A stretch of 64,000 nucleotides of DNA from Flavobacterium nitratireducens (GTDB lineage: Bacteria > Bacteroidota > Bacteroidia > Flavobacteriales > Flavobacteriaceae), in the NCBI RefSeq assembly GCF_029625335.1, contig NZ_CP121111.1, positions 1,178,001 to 1,242,000 of the forward strand. Reading direction: 5' to 3'. A program made the translations under genes and the position numbers. Below the pieces are notes generated by a model. The model saw nothing but the letters and a program-made list of their open reading frames with translations. It was not told the DNA's origin and ran no database searches. Of the stretch, positions 35,587 through 42,712 are shown one piece after another (within the stretch, counting starts at the first letter, position 1; each line of letters begins with the position of its first letter).

Positions 35587-35635
35587 AAATTATTTATAAG
35601 AAAAATAAGTATATTTGAAAAAGAAACAAAACTTC

Positions 35636-35700
35636 GCATATACATCCTGATTCGGGTAGATTGGCGAAAGTTTGTTTCGTATGTAAACAAGTTATAGGCT
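35636..35700. repeat. Left cassette-like repeat
   Basis: The stretch contains GATTCGGGTAGATTGGCGAAAG and ends in GTTATAGGCT (35691-35700). The latter is the exact reverse complement of AGCCTATAAC at 36272-36281 on the other side of the 35730 gene. The first phrase resembles repeats found around accessory genes in Flavobacteriia (recollection). Confidence 0.5.
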
Positions 35701-35729
35701 ATACTACCAAAAATCGTAAAAAGAAAAAT

Positions 35730-36263
35730 ATGAAAATTTACTGTTTGCTTTTCTTAACTATTTCAACTTTGAGTTTTTCACAAAACAATTCAGAATCTGA
35801 CGTTTTTAAAAAAATCATTGATGAGCAAATTGGAAAGGGTACATTAGGAATGTATGTTCAATGTGAAAAATATAAAACTTATTTTGACCCAGCAAGATTT
35901 AAAGAAGAAACCGGACTTGAAGTCCCTGAAAATATACTAAAAGAAATTGAAACAAACGTTGTAAAAAGTAGTAATGGAATTTGGAATTCAGAATTAATAA
36001 AAGAATTGAATTACGGCTCTAGTACAATAAAAAGCGAAAAATGTTTGACTAAAAAAGAAGCTGAAGAAATATTTATAAAAACAAAGAAAAGACAAAAAGT
36101 AATTTCTATAAGTGAACCTATTTTTGACAATAATTACGAAAATTGCATTGTTTCTGTTATTTACTCGACATTTACACACAGCGCTAGTGGATATAGTTAT
36201 TTTCTTAAAAAAGTTTACGGAAGTTGGACAGTAATCGCTGTATATGAAATTTGGATGACCTAA
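35730..36263 (+). CDS. Secreted protein of unknown function in a cassette-like setting
   Basis: The 177-residue protein starts at ATG 35730 with a signal peptide (MKIYCLLFLTISTLSFSQ). The longer frame back to 35661 runs through the left repeat and is rejected. The mature part has KGTLGMYVQCEKY and a C-terminal SYFLKKVYGSWTVIAVYEIW. I recognise no family. It is flanked by 10-bp inverted copies of GTTATAGGCT, which suggests it moved or was captured as a unit. Confidence 0.65.
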   Translation: MKIYCLLFLTISTLSFSQNNSESDVFKKIIDEQIGKGTLGMYVQCEKYKTYFDPARFKEETGLEVPENILKEIETNVVKSSNGIWNSELIKELNYGSSTIKSEKCLTKKEAEEIFIKTKKRQKVISISEPIFDNNYENCIVSVIYSTFTHSASGYSYFLKKVYGSWTVIAVYEIWMT

Positions 36264-36271
36264 AAAAGTAC

Positions 36272-36410
36272 AGCCTATAACAGCTACTACAACGGATTTG
36301 GGCAATAGGCTTAATGGAAAAATGGTTTTGTATCTGGGATGATTTGGCAAATCCGAAGAATGGGTTTAATTTAGTCCCAAACCCGCTGTAGTAGCGGGAC
36401 GTTGTGCGTC
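36272..36410. repeat. Right cassette-like repeat (attC-like shape)
   Basis: The element begins with AGCCTATAACAGCTACTACAACGG and ends with CCCGCTGTAGTAGCGGG followed by ACGTTGTGCGTC. Its ends are imperfect inverted copies of each other (CAGCTACTACAACGG against CCGCTGTAGTAGCGG), and the right end is itself a hairpin. This shape recalls integron cassette recombination sites. No integrase is in the window. Nothing else is visible in 36264-36556. Confidence 0.5.
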
Positions 36411-36556
36411 AATGTAAAAAAATCAACTCGCAAACAACACATCTGGTTTTTTACCCACACAAACGCTAGAAAAAGCAAAAGATTTGTTTTTTCTAAAGCT
36501 TCTGTATAAAAACGAACGGAATAAATTAACTTAGCTGAAAATTTATAAAAACAATA

Positions 36557-37076
36557 ATGATCAAAATATTTAAAGACTACCTAACTGACTTTGATGTAAA
36601 ATTTAAAGACTTAGATTTTATTGATAAATCCTTTCACGAAAAAGAACTTGGAGTAGTTTCTTTTGCTTCTAAAGCAAATTGCAAAGACACAAACTGAAAT
36701 TTCAGCGAAGAATACATTAGAACAAGATTTGTTTACGCATTAGTAAACAGTGGTTTTTTCCTCTTAAACGGTGGCGGACTTGGAAACGATTTAGGAAAAA
36801 TATATTATTTAGCACCAGATAGTTTAGAATTTGAACCACTTGATTTGAGTTACTCCGAATTCTTACTCTTCTGCTTCAATAATGATTTGGATGATTTTTA
36901 CAAAGGCCTTAGATGGAAGAACTGGAAAAGCGAAGTTTCAAAATTAAACGGAGATACTGTTTTTAATTTTTTCCCTATTTATGGACTAAAGAAGGCAAGA
37001 ACATCGAAAAAAATTCAAAAAAGAAATCCCAATTGAGGAACAGTATAATTTTATCATGGGATTTATAAAAAAATAA
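36557..37076 (+). pseudogene. DUF2625-family gene, broken by a stop and shifts
   Basis: Translation from ATG 36557 reads KDTN then TGA (expected Trp), then continues in the same frame with FVYALVNSGFFLLNGGGLG, KIYYLAPDSLEFEPL and DFYKGLRWKNWKSEV. These match the DUF2625 core. Near 36980 and 37025, one missing T and one missing A shift the frame. The last part (WTKEGKNIEKN ... YNFIMGFIKK) ends at 37076. An in-frame nonsense codon plus two shifts makes true decay more likely here than elsewhere in the window. Confidence 0.7.
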
Positions 37077-37123
37077 AAACATCAGGCTTGCGCAAGCGTC
37101 ACGCACTCGCAAAAAACACAACA

Positions 37124-37444
37124 ATGAATCCAACAACAAAACATACTTTACGAACTTGTAAAAAAGGTCATCAATACTACAAGAGTAGCGACTGTCCGGT
37201 GTGCCCTGTTTGTGAAACAGATAGTAAACCTCAACAAGGCTTTTTATCTTTGTTATCGGCTCCTGCCAGAAGGGCTTTAGAAAACAAAGAAATTACCACT
37301 ATAGAAAAATTAGCAGCGTATAGCGAAAAAGAACTTTTAGCGCTTCATGGTTTGGGCAAAAGCTCCATTCCTAAATTACAATCGGCATTAGAAAAAGAAA
37401 ATTTAGCTTTAAAGAAAGAAAATGAACAACCACAAAGTTTTTAA
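37124..37444 (+). CDS. Zinc-ribbon plus helix-hairpin-helix (RNAP alpha-CTD-like) protein
   Basis: The 106-residue protein has a Cys cluster (RTCKKGH, CPVCPVC) and a C-terminal domain LSAPARRALENKEITTIEKLAAYSEKELLALHGLGKSSIPKLQSAL. The latter is the same helix-hairpin-helix fold as the RNA polymerase alpha C-terminal domain. Stand-alone forms are common in Bacteroidetes and may bind DNA. It overlaps the start of the DUF2200 gene by 23 bases, in a different frame. The start at 37124 is preferred to TTG 37088. Confidence 0.75.
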   Translation: MNPTTKHTLRTCKKGHQYYKSSDCPVCPVCETDSKPQQGFLSLLSAPARRALENKEITTIEKLAAYSEKELLALHGLGKSSIPKLQSALEKENLALKKENEQPQSF

Positions 37445-37771
37445 AATGGCTTTTGCTTCGGTCTATCCACATTATATTGCCAAGGCGGAGAAAAAAGCAG
37501 AACCAAAGAAGAAGTCCACACTATCATTTTTTGGTTAACAGGCTACAACGAAACAAGCCTAGCCCAAATACTGGAAAACAAAACCGACTTCGAAAGCTTT
37601 TTTGCGGAAGCACCACAACTCAACCCGAATGTTACTAAAATTACAGGCGTTATTTGCGGTTATCGTGTAGAAGAAATCGAAAACCCACTGATGCAGCAAA
37701 TTCGCTATCTAGACAAACTCATTGACGAATTAGCCAAAGGAAAAACAATGGAGAAAATTTTGAGGAAATAA
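37422..37771 (+). pseudogene. DUF2200-family gene, one-base frame break
   Basis: ATG 37422 gives [25 protein letters not shown]. The frame then shifts and continues as [63 protein letters not shown] to TAA 37769-37771. One G missing at 37497 would restore KKGRTKEEV and a 116-residue DUF2200 protein. The function of the family is unknown. The 5' end overlaps the preceding gene, which implies translational coupling. Confidence 0.8.
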
Positions 37772-37823
37772 TAGGGTTCCCTTCTTCAAAAATCAAAGAT
37801 AGTTTCTTTCAACGGCTTATACT

Positions 37824-38310
37824 TTATATCGGCACCGCATGGTTTTGCTTGATAACCCCAATAACAAAAGTACTGTGCGCACTTCCAATATTTTTTACCG
37901 AGCCTAAATCGTTAATCACAAAAGACTGATAATGCTTCATGTCTTTAACCATAATCTTCAGTAAAAAATCATAATCGCCCGAAATATTGTAACATTCCAC
38001 CACTTCTTTAATCGAAACGATATCCTTTACAAACTTATTTCCTATCTCTTTGGTATGTTCCTTTAAAGTGATATTACAAAATACGGTTAATTGTAAGCCC
38101 AATTTTTCAGCATTTACAATAGCAGCGTACTTTTCTATAAAACCCTCTTTTTCCAATCGTTTAATTCTTTCATAAACGGGTGATAGGAGATAAATTTACT
38201 CGTGTAGCGATTTCTTTGGTCGTCAATTTTGCATCTTTTTGAAGCACTTTTAACAACTCCAGGTCGATCATATCTATGTTTTCTAAAGAGAAATTATCTG
38301 TTTTTTTCAT
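37824..38310 (-). pseudogene. Lrp/AsnC-family regulator, one-base frame break
   Basis: The start is ATG at 38308-38310 (MKKTDNFSLENIDMIDLELLKVLQKDAKLTTKEIATRVNLSP), a clear AsnC helix-turn-helix. One extra base near 38178-38186 shifts the frame. The sequence then resumes VYERIKRLEKEGFIEKYAAIVNAEKLGL and a RAM ligand domain (NISGDYDFLLKIMVKDMKHYQSFV) to 37824. The reconstructed length of about 162 residues is normal. It is divergent from mesX, with two Lrp-like boxes between, so it probably senses an amino acid such as methionine (inference). Confidence 0.85.
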
Positions 38311-38325
38311 TATTACAAGCACTAA

Positions 38326-38370
38326 AAGATTAATTATCTACAAAAATAATAAAAATAGATATATTATCTA
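38326..38370. promoter_or_regulatory. Two Lrp-like boxes spaced 30 bp, with the lrp -7 box between
   Basis: AAGATTAATTATCTA (38326-38340) and TAGATATATTATCTA (38356-38370) match at 12 of 15 positions and start exactly 30 bases apart. Each matches 11 of 15 positions of the E. coli Lrp consensus YAGHAWATTWTDCTR. Between them, TATTTTTG on the minus strand (38341-38348) is the likely -7 box of the regulator gene. A near-consensus -7 (AAACTTTG, 38409-38416) precedes mesX. Confidence 0.6.
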
Positions 38371-38447
38371 ATTTTAAACAGTAATTAAAAAAATACATCT
38401 TTTATATCAAACTTTGCAAGACAAAAAATCTAAATCCTACTACCATA

Positions 38448-39488
38448 ATGAAAACAGTCGTACAAGAAGATTCCGGAATAAAAAATAAAAACACACAGCA
38501 TGCTATCAAGAATGATTTTGCATTTACCCTAAAGAGCACTTGTTTAGATGAAAACTACCATCCCTCAAGTAAAACGCGTTTAACAACCAATTTTGCAAAC
38601 CTGGCTAGAGGAGCCAATCGCCAGCAAAACTTACGTAATGCATTGAATATGATTAACAATCGATTCAATTCATTAGCCCATTTGGATAACCCAAAAGGGG
38701 ATCGTTACCATGTAACACTTGAAATTCTCACTGTCACGATGAGTATCGATGATAAAGGCGGCACTAATGACCTGCCGATGATTGAGGTTTTAAAAACGAA
38801 TATTTTTGACCGTAAGACGGGTCAGCAAATTGAAGGTGTTGCCGGAAATAATTATTCCTCTTATGTTCGTGATTATGATTTCAGTATTTTATTAACCGAT
38901 TACAATAAGGATAAATCTAGTATTAGTGTTCCTGAAAATTATGGTGATTTGCACGGAAAATTATACAAATGCTTTGTGAATTCAACCACTTATAAAGAGC
39001 ACTTTAAGAAATCTCCAATCATTTGTTTAAGTGTATCGAGTAACAAAACCTATACTCGCACGGAATATCAACACCCTGTTCTGGGTTATGAATATCAGCA
39101 GGATCATTATTCGCTCACTGATGAATATTTCTTTAAAATGGGCTTAAAAGTTCGTTTTTTCATGCCTCCGAACAGTGTAGCACCGATGGCTTTTTACCAT
39201 TCTGGAGACCTACTTAATGATTATACTGATCTTGGACTAATCAGTTCCATCAGTACGATGGAGACTTTTCAGAAGATTTATCGTCCTGAAATTTACAATG
39301 CCAATTCAGTGGCTGGAAAAATCTATCAACCTAGTCTTAAACACGAAGATTATTCACTTACTCGCGTGGAGTATGACCGTGAAGAGCGCAGTCGACTAGC
39401 TGTTGAACAGGGTAAATATGCTGAAGAACATTTCATTAAGCCCTACAAAAACATCCTGGAAAACTGGTCTGCAAATTTCAATCTTTAA
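38448..39488 (+). CDS. mesX: DUF1852 protein MesX, partner of methionine synthase MesD
   Basis: The 346-residue protein matches DUF1852: FTLKSTCLDENYHPSSKTRLTTNFANLARG, NRQQNLRNALNMINNRFNSLAH, and VAGNNYSSYVRDYDFSILL. Genetic work on the MesD family showed that DUF1852 and oxygen are both needed for MesD activity, without methyl-folate or cobalamin. The chemical role of MesX is not settled; generating the methyl donor is a suggestion. It lies 29 bases upstream of mesD, clearly in one operon. Confidence 0.88.
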   Translation: MKTVVQEDSGIKNKNTQHAIKNDFAFTLKSTCLDENYHPSSKTRLTTNFANLARGANRQQNLRNALNMINNRFNSLAHLDNPKGDRYHVTLEILTVTMSIDDKGGTNDLPMIEVLKTNIFDRKTGQQIEGVAGNNYSSYVRDYDFSILLTDYNKDKSSISVPENYGDLHGKLYKCFVNSTTYKEHFKKSPIICLSVSSNKTYTRTEYQHPVLGYEYQQDHYSLTDEYFFKMGLKVRFFMPPNSVAPMAFYHSGDLLNDYTDLGLISSISTMETFQKIYRPEIYNANSVAGKIYQPSLKHEDYSLTRVEYDREERSRLAVEQGKYAEEHFIKPYKNILENWSANFNL

Positions 39489-39517
39489 TTAACCTTATAC
39501 ACTAAAATTATTCGAAC

Positions 39518-40549
39518 ATGAAAAAAATAGTATTACCCACCTCAATTGTTGGAAGTTTACCAAAACCTGCTTGGTTGGCACCACCCGAAAAACTTTGGTC
39601 GCCTTGGAAATTAGAAGGCGATCAGTTACTGGAAGGAAAACAAGATGCTTTGCGTATTTCTTTGCAAGAACAACTTTTGGCTGGAGTTGATATCATTAGT
39701 GATGGCGAACAAACACGCCAACATTTTGTAACCACTTTTATCGAACATTTAGGCGGTGTCGATTTTGAAAATCGTAAAACCGTAAAAATTCGCAACCGTT
39801 ATGATGCGAGTGTTCCTATTGTAGTGGACGAGATTACGCGCCAAAAATCCGTTTTTGTTGAAGATGCTAAATTTTTACGCAAACAAACTAATAAACCCAT
39901 TAAATGGGCATTACCAGGCCCACTAACAATGGTAGATACCTTGTACGATGACCATTATAAAAGTAGGGAAAAATTGGCTTGGGAATTTGCAAAAGCACTC
40001 AATGAAGAAGCTAGAGAACTGCAAGATGCTGGGGTTGATATTATCCAGTTTGACGAACCTGCTTTCAATGTATTTTTTGATGAGGTAAACGATTGGGGAA
40101 TGGCAGCATTAGAGCGAGCGATAGAAGGTTTGCATTGCGAAACAGCTGTACATATTTGCTACGGTTATGGTATTCAAGCGAATAATGATTGGAAAAAAAC
40201 ATTGGGTTCAGAGTGGCGTCAATACGAAGAAATTTTCCCAAAAATTCAAAAATCTAAAATTGATGTGGTCTCATTAGAATGTCACAACTCCAATGTTCCT
40301 TTGCATTTAATGGAATTGGTTAGTGGCAAAAAAGTAATGGTGGGTGCTATTGATGTTGCAACTAACACTATCGAGACACCCGAAGAAGTCGCTGATACTT
40401 TACGTAAAGCTTTGGAGTTTGTAAACATTGAAAATCTTTATCCTTCTACCAATTGCGGAATGGCGCCATTGTCTCGAAACGTAGCCAGAGGCAAGTTAAA
40501 CGCTTTAAGTGCAGGAGCTGAAATTATTCGCAAAGAACTTGGAATTTAA
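39518..40549 (+). CDS. mesD: Core methionine synthase MesD (MetE C-terminal-type)
   Basis: The 343-residue barrel corresponds only to the catalytic C-terminal half of MetE and lacks the N-terminal folate-binding half. TSIVGSLPKP at the start and the zinc ligands in VHICYGYG and PSTNCGMAP are visible. VSLECHNSN lies in between. Together with the adjacent DUF1852 gene this identifies the MesD family, which methylates homocysteine without methyl-THF or B12 and only in aerobes. MetE-like paralogues of other function are excluded mainly by the mesX neighbour. Confidence 0.88.
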   Translation: MKKIVLPTSIVGSLPKPAWLAPPEKLWSPWKLEGDQLLEGKQDALRISLQEQLLAGVDIISDGEQTRQHFVTTFIEHLGGVDFENRKTVKIRNRYDASVPIVVDEITRQKSVFVEDAKFLRKQTNKPIKWALPGPLTMVDTLYDDHYKSREKLAWEFAKALNEEARELQDAGVDIIQFDEPAFNVFFDEVNDWGMAALERAIEGLHCETAVHICYGYGIQANNDWKKTLGSEWRQYEEIFPKIQKSKIDVVSLECHNSNVPLHLMELVSGKKVMVGAIDVATNTIETPEEVADTLRKALEFVNIENLYPSTNCGMAPLSRNVARGKLNALSAGAEIIRKELGI

Positions 40550-40565
40550 AACTAATTTAAAAATC

Positions 40566-40603
40566 GGATAGCGTTGAAATTTCCGTTAATAACACAGCTA
40601 TCC
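40566..40603. terminator. Stem-loop after mesD
   Basis: GGATAGC (40566-40572) pairs with GCTATCC (40597-40603) across a 24-base loop, 16 bases past the mesD stop. The T-run is weak, so termination is only possible. Confidence 0.35.
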
Positions 40604-40691
40604 CATTTAAGGATATTTTATAATAGCAAATTTATCTGCTCGTTATTTTTTTTGTAATCTTGCCTCATCGGAGGAATAATAGCAAAACACA

Positions 40692-41683
40692 TTGAAAAAA
40701 TTATTAGAAACATTAAGTAAAGTAGGTTTAGACGGTTTCCTATTAATGATCGCCAGCATGATACTACTGGCTTATTTTTTGCCGCAGCCAGGAATGATTA
40801 AAGAACCTGTTTCATTAGAAGAAATTGCCAATGTAGGTGTTTCATTTATTTTTTTGTTTTATGGCTTACGCCTAAGTGTTGAAAAACTAAAAGCCGGGCT
40901 TGCCAATTGGAAAATGCACATTATCGTCCAGTTAACAACCTTTTTGTTTTTTCCGTTGCTTGTTTTGGCATTTCGCCCCTTGTTTATCAACGCCGGCTTT
41001 GAATTGCTTTGGCTAGGAATTTTTTTCTAGCAGCCTTACCGTCTACGGTATCTTCTTCTGTGGTTATGGTTTCCATTGCCAAAGGCAACATTCCAGCCGC
41101 GATTTTTAATGCGAGCATTTCCAGTTTAATCGGAGTAGTGGTCACGCCACTTTGGGTGGGGCTGTTTATCGCCTCTGCGACTGGCAATTTTGATATCAGC
41201 ACCATTGTTATAAAGTTGATTGTTCAAGTCCTGTTACCTGTTATTATTGGTATAAGCCTCAATTCTCGTTTTGGTGCTATCGCTGAAAAATATAAGAAGC
41301 AGCTCAAATATTTCGATCAGGCAATCATCCTTACGATCATTTATACCTCGTTTTGTAAGTCATTCTCCGAACATCTTTTTGAAGGCTTCTCCGCCCTTGA
41401 ACTTGCCGGACTCACTACAGGAATGATAGTTTTATTTTTTGCCGTATTCCTTTGTGTGGGACTTCTCAGCCGTCTATTTGGCTTTTCAGACGAAGACCGA
41501 ATTACAGTCTTGTTTTGTGGTTCTAAAAAGTCATTGGTTCACGGAACTGTCATGTCTAAAGTACTGTTTCAACAAAGTACTATCACTGGTATCGTGTTGT
41601 TGCCACTCATGCTTTATCATGCTTTGCAATTGATTGCCGCCAGTATCATTGCTCAGAATATGGCTCGAAGAAAAAAAGCATAA
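40692..41683 (+). pseudogene. BASS/SBF-like (bile acid:Na+ symporter family, YfeH type) transporter, one-base frame break
   Basis: The start is TTG at 40692. The first frame covers helices 1-4 and stops at 41030 after LLWLGIFF. The next frame continues with LAALPSTVSSSVVMVSIAKGNIPAAIFNASISSLIGVVVTPLW, the conserved crossover motif of the family, and ends at 41683. One T missing from the seven-T run 41020-41026 explains the break. The intact protein would have about 330 residues and 9-10 helices. It follows mesXD on the same strand and could move a substrate or product of that system (inference). Confidence 0.85.
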
Positions 41684-41704
41684 TTGATTATATACAACTT
41701 GTAT

Positions 41705-41745
41705 GTCTCGCTTGTAGCCAACTCTTAAATAGTTACAAGCGAGAC
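41705..41745. terminator. 12-bp perfect stem-loop with an alternative fold
   Basis: GTCTCGCTTGTA (41705-41716) pairs with TACAAGCGAGAC (41734-41745). ACAAGC within the second arm can instead pair with GCTTGT about 9 bases further on. It lies 22 bases after the transporter stop and is probably a terminator. The rest of 41684-41911 holds a -7-like TACCTTTA (41884-41891) for the next gene. Confidence 0.5.
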
Positions 41746-41911
41746 TCTAGCTTGTCATGAAATCAATAATAACGGCTACGCCACTATTCCAACTCGCTCA
41801 AAAATTAATAATCGTGATTCTAATATTCTCACTATTAACAAAACATTAAAGCCATTTTAAAAGCATTTCACGCCAAAGAATTACTACCTTTAGCTTTCAA
41901 ATGAAAATGCT

Positions 41912-42712
41912 ATGTCACAAAACAATAAAGAACTCAAATTAGCGGTTCTTATAGATGCCGATAATGTTCCGTACAGCAATGTAAAAGGAATGATGGAAGA
42001 AATTGCCAAATACGGCACTCCTACCACCAAACGTATTTATGCCGATTGGACCAAACCAAACGCTAACGGATGGAAAGGTGTTTTACTGGAACACGCCATT
42101 ACTCCTATTCAGCAATACGGTTATACCACTGGAAAAAATTCTTCAGATTCGGCATTGATTATTGATGCGATGGATTTGTTGTATTCTGGAAAACTAGACG
42201 GTTTTTGTATTGTTTCCAGTGACAGTGATTTCACCCGTTTAGCTATTCGTTTGAGAGAATCAGGAATGAAAGTCATTGGAATTGGCGAACAAAAAACACC
42301 AAAACCCTTTATTAGTGCCTGCGACAGATTTATTTTCCTCGAAGTCCTAGATGGTGCTATTAAGAAAAAAGCGGTCAAAACTGTAATTGAAACCAAAAAA
42401 CCAGTTGAAAAAACCACTACAACTAAAACTACTGAAAAAGCAACTCAAAAACCGCTGAATAAAATCGACGAACCAACAATTGAACTGATTGAATCGACCA
42501 TTGAAGACTTAGCCGATGATGCAGGTTGGGCATTCCTAGGTGATGTAGGAAACCTAGTAGTAAAGAAAAAACCCGAATTTGACCCGAGAAACTATGGTTT
42601 TTCTAAACTCACGCCTATGCTCAAATCACTTACCGACATTTTAGAAATAGACGAAAGAGATTCGGATAAAAAAGGAATTAAACACGTATATGTGCGTTTA
42701 CTTTTTAGTTAA
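41912..42712 (+). CDS. NYN-domain (LabA/DUF88) protein with C-terminal OST-HTH
   Basis: The 266-residue protein has an N-terminal NYN/PIN-like nuclease domain with the acidic residues in AVLIDADNVP, SSDSALIIDAMDLLYSG and VSSDSDFTRLAIRLRESG. A Lys/Thr linker (about 155-185) leads to an OST-HTH/LOTUS domain (FLGDVGNLVVKKKPEFDPRNYGFSKLTPML...). Such proteins act on RNA. It overlaps the stop of the converging hybrid kinase gene by 4 bases. Confidence 0.9.
   Translation: MSQNNKELKLAVLIDADNVPYSNVKGMMEEIAKYGTPTTKRIYADWTKPNANGWKGVLLEHAITPIQQYGYTTGKNSSDSALIIDAMDLLYSGKLDGFCIVSSDSDFTRLAIRLRESGMKVIGIGEQKTPKPFISACDRFIFLEVLDGAIKKKAVKTVIETKKPVEKTTTTKTTEKATQKPLNKIDEPTIELIESTIEDLADDAGWAFLGDVGNLVVKKKPEFDPRNYGFSKLTPMLKSLTDILEIDERDSDKKGIKHVYVRLLFS

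Noticed and set aside
35661..35729. N-terminal extension of the 35730 gene
   Set aside because: It runs through the left repeat and precedes a clear signal peptide, so it is not expected to be translated.
35636..37771. Full integron or genomic island with integrase
   Set aside because: No integrase, transposase or tRNA target is visible; only repeat-like ends and orphan genes.
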